Shown: one piece after another, positions 6,548-10,521 of the stretch | Numbering within the stretch: the first letter of the stretch is position 1 | How the letters are laid out: each line of letters begins with the position of its first letter | From: an uncultured Amylibacter sp. | GTDB taxonomy: Bacteria > Pseudomonadota > Alphaproteobacteria > Rhodobacterales > Rhodobacteraceae | Direction: 5' to 3' | Length of the DNA: 10,521 bases | Assembly (NCBI GenBank): GCA_938001995.1 | Contig: CALLAV010000076.1 | Span: forward strand, 1 to 10,521 | Notes under the pieces: model-generated | Databases searched by the model: none | What the model was told of the DNA's origin: nothing | Seen by the model: only the letters and a program-made list of their open reading frames with translations | Translations under genes and position numbers: made by a program

Positions 6548-7506
6548 CGCCGCCCTGCGACCCGCTTGGCCGATGGCTTCGCTTCCAATTTTGCTTCGCG
6601 CAGCGCCACAAAGATCCCCGATCCCGCGATCAACACAATCCCGATCCAAGTGCTCCATACGGGCCATTCGCCCCAGATCACGATCCCCCAGAACACCGCT
6701 AGCAACAGCGCCGTGTATTCAAACGGGGCAACCACGCCTGCGTCCGTTCCGCGATAGGCCTGCGAAATCAGATAGCCCGCACAGGCACTTACCGCGCCAA
6801 GGGCGAGCATGATCAGCCCGTCCATTGTCGGCGGCATGACCCACGGTCGCAGGAAAAACTCTAAGGCTTCGTTTTCGGATCCCGCGAACCGGCCATCACC
6901 CAAAGCCAGCGCCAATCCCCCCGTCACAACCAAAAACGTCAGTTGAATGTAAAACGACATGGTCGAGGCCCGCTCGCTCATGCCTGTGTAGCGGGTCATG
7001 GTTTGCAACCCCGCATAGGCTAGCGCGGCAATGGCAGGCAACAGCGCCACCACCGTGAACCCCGCTCCCGTGGGCCGTACAACAATGACCACGCCCAGCA
7101 AGCCAACCACAACCGCGATCCAGCGCCGCAATCCAACCACTTCCCCCAGAAAAACCACCGAAAGCCCCGTAATAAACAAAGGGGCTACAAAGAATATGGC
7201 CGACGCATCCGCCAACGGCATCGCGGCGATCCCTGCGAAAAACGCACTGTTGGCCACAACCACGCAGACGCCACGGATCAAATGGATCCCGGGTCGCCGC
7301 GTTTTCAATGCAGCCCAGCCGCCATCAAGCGGCATGATAATCACAAGCGTAATCAACAAGGCAACGGCAGCACGCACAAACACGATCTGATGCAGCGGAT
7401 AATCGCCGCTGAGAAACTTGATCGATAGATCGTTCAGCGAAAAGAAGACCGTCGCCCCTAGGGCGCAGGAAATTCCCACCGCTGCGCTGCGACTTGTCGG
7501 GGCCAT
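6544..7506 (-). CDS. DMT-superfamily transporter with two EamA domains
   Basis: A 320-residue inner-membrane protein with about ten hydrophobic segments, the layout of EamA/RhaT drug/metabolite transporters (two repeated five-helix halves). Family-typical features are the first helix ending FFSLNDLSIKFL, the RAAVALL segment, then ADASAIFFVAPLFITGLS and FLGE at the end of the first repeat, with EYTALLLAVFWG and GEWP in the second. The C-terminus is basic and cytoplasmic (ends KRVAGRR). The substrate cannot be predicted; relatives export amino acids, metabolites or toxic compounds. ATG 7506 is chosen: GGAAA is upstream at suitable spacing and it starts right before the first helix. A GTG at 7557 would add 17 residues without a ribosome binding site. 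It runs convergent with the dehydrogenase gene, their stop codons sharing bases (CTAA at 6544-6547). Confidence 0.9.
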   Translation of the reverse strand: MAPTSRSAAVGISCALGATVFFSLNDLSIKFLSGDYPLHQIVFVRAAVALLITLVIIMPLDGGWAALKTRRPGIHLIRGVCVVVANSAFFAGIAAMPLADASAIFFVAPLFITGLSVVFLGEVVGLRRWIAVVVGLLGVVIVVRPTGAGFTVVALLPAIAALAYAGLQTMTRYTGMSERASTMSFYIQLTFLVVTGGLALALGDGRFAGSENEALEFFLRPWVMPPTMDGLIMLALGAVSACAGYLISQAYRGTDAGVVAPFEYTALLLAVFWGIVIWGEWPVWSTWIGIVLIAGSGIFVALREAKLEAKPSAKRVAGRR

Positions 7507-7597
7507 GCCGTTTCCGTTCTGTGTTGAAGCCTGCAGAAATTCTACATCTACCCCCACTTTACGTGGCGCAAAATTCCAGTTCTATGACAAAAGCGAC

Positions 7598-7628
7598 AAA
7601 AAAAACCCGGCGCAAAGGCCGGGCTTTT
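7598..7628 (-). terminator. Intrinsic terminator of trcR
   Basis: Read on the minus strand, GCCGGG-type arms (CCCGGC at 7606-7611 with GCCGGG at 7618-7623) form a six-base GC stem around a six-base loop, extended by A-T pairs, and eight T residues follow (A run at 7598-7605 on the plus strand). It is 20 bases beyond the trcR stop and separates trcR from the transporter gene behind it. Confidence 0.9.
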
Positions 7629-7647
7629 GATCTGTGATGTGATGCGT

Positions 7648-8391
7648 TTACGTGTCGTCTTCGTCGTCTTCGCCGCCTTTTGGCAGGTTGAACAGACTGT
7701 CGGCATCAACAATTTTCTCTTCTTTTTCTTCTGGCGCATCGCCCAAGGAAAACGTCTCAAGACCAGCCATGTTGGATGGCATTTTCGGCTCTGTATCCAT
7801 CTGCAAGGATTGCTCTGTGGACACCAGCTTCAGACGCTCTTCGTCAGAAATCACTGTGCCGTCTTTGGCTGCTTTCGCCGCTGCTTTGGCGACTGCTGCG
7901 TCCAGTTCCAGCTGTTTACACAGACCCAGCGCAACCGGATCAATCGGTTGAATATTCGCGATGTTCCAGTGTGTGCGATCCCGCATGGCAGTAATCGTTG
8001 GCTTTGTTGTACCCACCAGCTTGGATATCTGACCATCCGTCAGTTCTGGGTGGAATTTCACCAACCACAGAATGGACGCTGGGCGATCTTGACGTTTGGA
8101 CAACGGCGTATAGCGTGGTCCGCGACGTTTTTGTTCGCCGTCAGCGGCTGGATTATGCTTCAACTGAAGCTTGTGGCGTGGGCTTTCCTGCGCCAGATTG
8201 ATCTCTTCTTGAGTCAACTGGTTGTTGGCAATCGGATCGAATCCTTTGATGCCTTGGCCCACTTCACCATCCGCAATGCCATTCACTTCCAACTCGTGCA
8301 GGCCGCAGAAATCTGCGATCTGTTTAAAGCTGAGCGTCGTGTTATCCACGAGCCATACTGCGGTGGCCTTAGCCATAATCGGAAGCGCCAT
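7648..8391 (-). CDS. trcR: Cell-cycle transcriptional regulator TrcR (DUF1013 family)
   Basis: A 247-residue cytoplasmic protein of the alphaproteobacterial DUF1013 family, named TrcR after work in Caulobacter. Two helix-turn-helix-like segments are visible: LSFKQIADFCGLHELEVNGI (about 20-39) and TDGQISKLVGTTKPTITAM (about 118-136). A basic stretch (KRRGPRYTPLSKRQDRP, 88-104) lies between them. The C-terminal third is Ala-rich and then acidic, ending in GEDDEDDT; such tails are variable. GGAGGA six bases before ATG 8391 is the best ribosome binding site in the window, pointing to strong expression. It is a single-gene unit with its own terminator and is divergent from the RNase gene. Regulated targets cannot be read from this window. 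Confidence 0.88.
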   Translation of the reverse strand: MALPIMAKATAVWLVDNTTLSFKQIADFCGLHELEVNGIADGEVGQGIKGFDPIANNQLTQEEINLAQESPRHKLQLKHNPAADGEQKRRGPRYTPLSKRQDRPASILWLVKFHPELTDGQISKLVGTTKPTITAMRDRTHWNIANIQPIDPVALGLCKQLELDAAVAKAAAKAAKDGTVISDEERLKLVSTEQSLQMDTEPKMPSNMAGLETFSLGDAPEEKEEKIVDADSLFNLPKGGEDDEDDT

Positions 8392-8521
8392 GCTCCATCC
8401 TCCAAATAAACCTCTCCCGCGCCGAGAAATCGGTTGCTTGGGCCGTGGCCTTCGCGAATTGCCGTTTCAGGTGGGGAATTCTACGCCTATATAGACAAGG
8501 AACGTTTAAAGGAAAAGACCC
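8392..8521. promoter_or_regulatory. Divergent promoter region between trcR and the RNase T2 gene
   Basis: 130 bases shared by two divergent genes. TATATA at 8488-8493 is a plausible -10 box for the RNase gene, about 30 bases before its ATG, but the -35 candidate (TTTCAG at 8465-8470, 17-base spacing) is weak. No convincing sigma-70 boxes were found for trcR. AAAGGA at about 8508-8513 serves the RNase start. Confidence 0.3.
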
Positions 8522-9154
8522 ATGTTTCGTATTTTTCTGACCCTGCTTTTGCTCGGCACTGCTGCACAGGCCGAAGGTGAAAAGCCAGGCCAGTTTGATT
8601 ACTACGTCATGGCCTTGTCTTGGTCGCCCAATTGGTGCGCCCTGGAAGGGGACCGGAAAGGCTCGGATCAATGCGACACGCGCCACGATCATGGTTGGAT
8701 TCTACACGGGCTGTGGCCACAAAATGAACAGGGGTGGCCATCCTATTGCCGCGCCAATGAACGTGCGCCGACGCGAACAATGACTGGGGCGATGTCTGAC
8801 ATCATGGGCACGGGTGGGCTCGCGTGGCATCAGTGGAAAAAGCATGGCACGTGTTCGGGCCTTTCTGCGGCAGAGTATTATGCCACGTCACGCGCGGCCT
8901 ATGACGGGTTCAACCGCCCTGAGATTCTGCGCAAGTTGGACAAAACGGTCCGCCTGCCCGCCAGCGTGATTGAGGATGCATTTCTTGAAGCAAATCCAAC
9001 CCTGAAACCCGACCAAATCACCATCACATGCAAACAAAACCATATTCAGGAGGTCCGCATCTGCCTGACCAAGGACTTTGAATTCCGCCGTTGCGGGCGG
9101 GATGTGATCCGTGACTGCCAAGCCACAAGCGCCACACTAAATCCCATCAGATAA
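8522..9154 (+). CDS. Secreted ribonuclease T2 family protein
   Basis: A 210-residue RNase T2/RNase I relative, which cleaves single-stranded RNA through a 2',3'-cyclic phosphate and acts outside the cytoplasm. A signal peptide covers residues 1-17 (cleavage at AQA). The first conserved active-site segment is HGLWPQ (H62 catalytic). The second reads WHQWKKHGTC (102-111) and holds H103, K107 and H108. The Glu normally next to the first His of that segment is Gln here (Q104). Eight cysteines in the mature part (39, 51, 76, 111, 170, 181, 191, 199) could form four disulfides, fitting export to the periplasm or medium. AAAGGA precedes the ATG by 8 bases. A large imperfect stem-loop lies after the stop. 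Probable role: scavenging of external RNA; a stress or envelope role is also possible. Confidence 0.93.
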   Translation: MFRIFLTLLLLGTAAQAEGEKPGQFDYYVMALSWSPNWCALEGDRKGSDQCDTRHDHGWILHGLWPQNEQGWPSYCRANERAPTRTMTGAMSDIMGTGGLAWHQWKKHGTCSGLSAAEYYATSRAAYDGFNRPEILRKLDKTVRLPASVIEDAFLEANPTLKPDQITITCKQNHIQEVRICLTKDFEFRRCGRDVIRDCQATSATLNPIR

Positions 9155-9164
9155 GGCTGAAATC

Positions 9165-9211
9165 GGGCGCGAATAGCACAGATAACCCATATTGCCGCCC
9201 TACTCGCGCCC
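9165..9211 (+). other. Long imperfect stem-loop downstream of the RNase T2 gene
   Basis: GGGCGCGAATAG (9165-9176) pairs with CTACTCGCGCCC (9200-9211), 11 of 12 bases, around a 23-base loop. The following sequence (TCATCTTTGG) is only weakly T-rich. It may terminate or protect the RNase transcript, or be an operator for the RTX gene downstream. Confidence 0.45.
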
Positions 9212-9217
9212 TCATCT

Positions 9218-9248
9218 TTGGTTAACTTTAGGCAAGTAAGTGTAAAAT
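9218..9248 (+). promoter_or_regulatory. Candidate promoter of the RTX gene
   Basis: TTGGTT (9218-9223) and TAAAAT (9243-9248) are 19 bases apart, giving a transcript start about 30 bases before the ATG. The spacing is one or two bases over the optimum. GTTAAC at 9221-9226 overlaps the -35 box and could be part of a regulator site. Confidence 0.33.
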
Positions 9249-9284
9249 TGTCGCCAATGGTGCGACGTAACGAGTGGTGAAATC

Positions 9285-10265
9285 ATGCTGACGTATATGC
9301 TGGCACATATCGCGAATGCGCTGCTGTTTGCAGGCGTCTTTGGCGCGACCTTTGTTTTGAACGACGATGATGATGACACCGCAACCACCAGCGAAGAGAC
9401 AAACGATGATGGCAACGCCGAAGTTGTAAACGGCGGTGCGGGTGACGACCTGTTAACGAGCACAGACCCAGACGGCGCGAATTTTTTCGCAGGCGACGGC
9501 GATGACAGCATTGTTGGTACAGACAATGACGACGAATTGTTGGCAGGGACAGGTGACGACACCGCAGACATGAATGGCGGCGACGATCGCGTTTTGGCCA
9601 AAGCTGGCAGTGACACCATCGACGGGGGTGCTGGCAACGACGATCTGTTTGGTGGCGCGGACAATGACGAGCTAACTGGCGGTATTGGCGATGACACGCT
9701 TACAGGGGGTGAAGACAATGACATTCTGTTTGGCGGCGAAGGCACAGATACGCTGGATGGCGGATTGGATGACGATATCCTCGACGGCGAAGAAGGCGAT
9801 GATATCCTTTGGGGATCAGGCGGCGTTGATACACTTTATGGTGGCGAAGGGGACGATGTTTTGAACGGTGCGTTCGATGCCACGTCGCTTGACACGGATG
9901 GAAATATCGATGGCGCAGACATGCTCTTTGGCGGTTCAGGGTCTGACAGCATCCTTTTGGGTGTGGGTGATACGGCCGAAGGGGGCGAAGGCGCGGACAC
10001 GTTCACGCTCGATCAAGCTGTGATCGGTGAAGGCACATCCACGATCAGCGATTTCGATGCAGCCGAAGACACTTTGCAGATCGAATATGATCAAACAACA
10101 GACCCTGACACAGGGGACCCGGTTGTTCCCGAAGTAACCGTTGTGAACTTTGCCGATGGATCAGGTGCGACCATACTTATCGACGGTGTTGCAGTGGCCG
10201 AGGTCACAGGCGCACAGGACCTTGACCCCAGCACTGTGAATCTGATCCCGATCACTGCAGCCTAG
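9285..10265 (+). CDS. Calcium-binding RTX repeat protein with N-terminal hydrophobic segment
   Basis: A 326-residue, strongly acidic protein. Residues about 8-25 (HIANALLFAGVFGATFVL) form one hydrophobic segment directly followed by DDDDD. The rest is rich in RTX nonapeptides of the form GGxGxDxLx, which bind Ca and fold into a parallel beta-roll outside the cell. Nine units are contiguous at 114-194 and more degenerate copies lie at 50-113 and near 216. The C-terminal part (about 230-326: TFTLDQAVIGEG, ISDFDAAEDTLQIEY) resembles the repeat-capping region of type I secretion substrates. No enzyme domain is seen. No ABC exporter or membrane-fusion genes are in the window. An ATG at 9297 is an alternative start. 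Ribosome binding is weak (GGTGA-like). It may be a surface or secreted adhesion/matrix protein; the role is not known. Confidence 0.87.
   Translation: MLTYMLAHIANALLFAGVFGATFVLNDDDDDTATTSEETNDDGNAEVVNGGAGDDLLTSTDPDGANFFAGDGDDSIVGTDNDDELLAGTGDDTADMNGGDDRVLAKAGSDTIDGGAGNDDLFGGADNDELTGGIGDDTLTGGEDNDILFGGEGTDTLDGGLDDDILDGEEGDDILWGSGGVDTLYGGEGDDVLNGAFDATSLDTDGNIDGADMLFGGSGSDSILLGVGDTAEGGEGADTFTLDQAVIGEGTSTISDFDAAEDTLQIEYDQTTDPDTGDPVVPEVTVVNFADGSGATILIDGVAVAEVTGAQDLDPSTVNLIPITAA
9624..9866 (+). repeat. Nine tandem 27-base units coding RTX nonapeptides
   Basis: Residues 114-194 of the RTX protein split into nine consecutive nonapeptides without indels, from GGAGNDDLF to GGEGDDVLN; conserved positions are the glycines at 1-2, Asp at 6 and a hydrophobic residue at 8. 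The DNA units are diverged at synonymous sites, so the array is old or kept by selection on protein rather than a recent expansion. Confidence 0.85.
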
Positions 10266-10266
10266 A

Positions 10267-10521
10267 TCATCCGCAACACGCCTTGCCCAGCGCCTTGAGC
10301 CGCCAATAGTTATAAGGCAATGGCGCGAGAAATCCTGCCAACAACATGATCGGCATGACCCACCACGTCAGTTTTGCACCCCCTGTCAGCAGGTAATCCG
10401 TCAGGTTCATCGCAACCTCCATCGACACCATGGAAATCAGCGACATGCCAATGGCCGTGCGAAAAGCCTCGCGCAATTCCATTTGCCGCGACATGATAAA
10501 AGTTTCAAGCGCGATGGACGT
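10267..10521 (-). CDS. Small membrane protein, DUF4396-like, cut by the right window edge
   Basis: An ATG at 10494 gives 75 residues, but the frame stays open through another nine codons (TSIALETFI) to the window edge, so the gene probably starts outside. Two hydrophobic segments are visible (about AIGMSLISMVSMEVAM and WWVMPIMLLAGFLAPLPYNYW), followed by a basic tail ending KACCG. The W-x-M...ML-x-GF...P-x-N-x-W arrangement in the second segment resembles the end of DUF4396 proteins, integral membrane proteins of unknown function. The two adjacent cysteines near the end could bind metal. Its stop codon is one base away from that of the RTX gene on the other strand, and there is no terminator between them. 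Confidence 0.62.
   Translation of the reverse strand, partial: TSIALETFIMSRQMELREAFRTAIGMSLISMVSMEVAMNLTDYLLTGGAKLTWWVMPIMLLAGFLAPLPYNYWRLKALGKACCG

Noticed and set aside
7627..8409. Plus-strand open frame (260 codons) covering trcR
   Set aside because: It is antisense to the well-supported TrcR gene; the translation is rich in Phe, Cys and Arg and shows no family features, and it starts inside the trcR terminator region.
9212..9745. Minus-strand open frame (177 codons) opposite the RTX gene, very Ser/Pro rich
   Set aside because: The Ser-Pro repeats are the mirror of the GGxGxD codons on the other strand, an expected artefact of RTX repeat DNA.
9624..9866. CRISPR-like or minisatellite reading of the tandem 27-base units
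   Set aside because: The units are contiguous without spacers, diverged at synonymous positions, in frame, and fully explained by RTX nonapeptides.

Overview
The window looks like a chromosomal housekeeping segment from a marine alphaproteobacterium of the Rhodobacterales (Roseobacter group). The evidence is the mixture of gene families: a 44-residue aa3-type cytochrome oxidase subunit IV, a TrcR/DUF1013 cell-cycle regulator, a D,D-carboxypeptidase carrying a SPOR domain, ClpS beside an RsmC-like methyltransferase, and a small acidic RTX protein. There are no transposases, integrases, phage genes, CRISPR arrays, tRNAs or rRNAs. I do not see a multi-gene system that is clearly undescribed; the most interesting points are individual proteins with altered active sites and one unassigned lipoprotein.

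Left part (1-2602). The first 51 bases hold the start of a minus-strand gene that runs off the edge. Divergent from it, a plus-strand group runs through a metallo-beta-lactamase-fold hydrolase, a small conserved protein of unknown function (DUF6173-like), and the tiny cytochrome oxidase subunit IV, closed by a hairpin at 1926-1947. A lipoprotein gene follows, ending at a strong bidirectional terminator (2563-2602).

Middle (2625-6547). A D-alanyl-D-alanine carboxypeptidase lies on the minus strand. A 275-base AT-rich divergent region separates it from clpS and an rsmC-like methyltransferase gene on the plus strand, followed by a short-chain dehydrogenase whose catalytic lysine is replaced by cysteine.

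Right part (6544-10521). An EamA/DMT transporter (minus) converges on the dehydrogenase with overlapping stop codons. trcR (minus) has its own intrinsic terminator. Divergent from it is a secreted RNase T2, then a Ca-binding RTX repeat protein. A small membrane protein gene (minus, cut by the window edge) converges on the RTX gene with one base between the stop codons.

Genes working together: the hydrolase and the DUF6173-like gene are probably co-transcribed (9 bases apart, good ribosome binding site), and clpS and the methyltransferase gene probably are too (21 bases apart). The other genes appear to be independent units. Functions are assigned from remembered family motifs, not from database searches.
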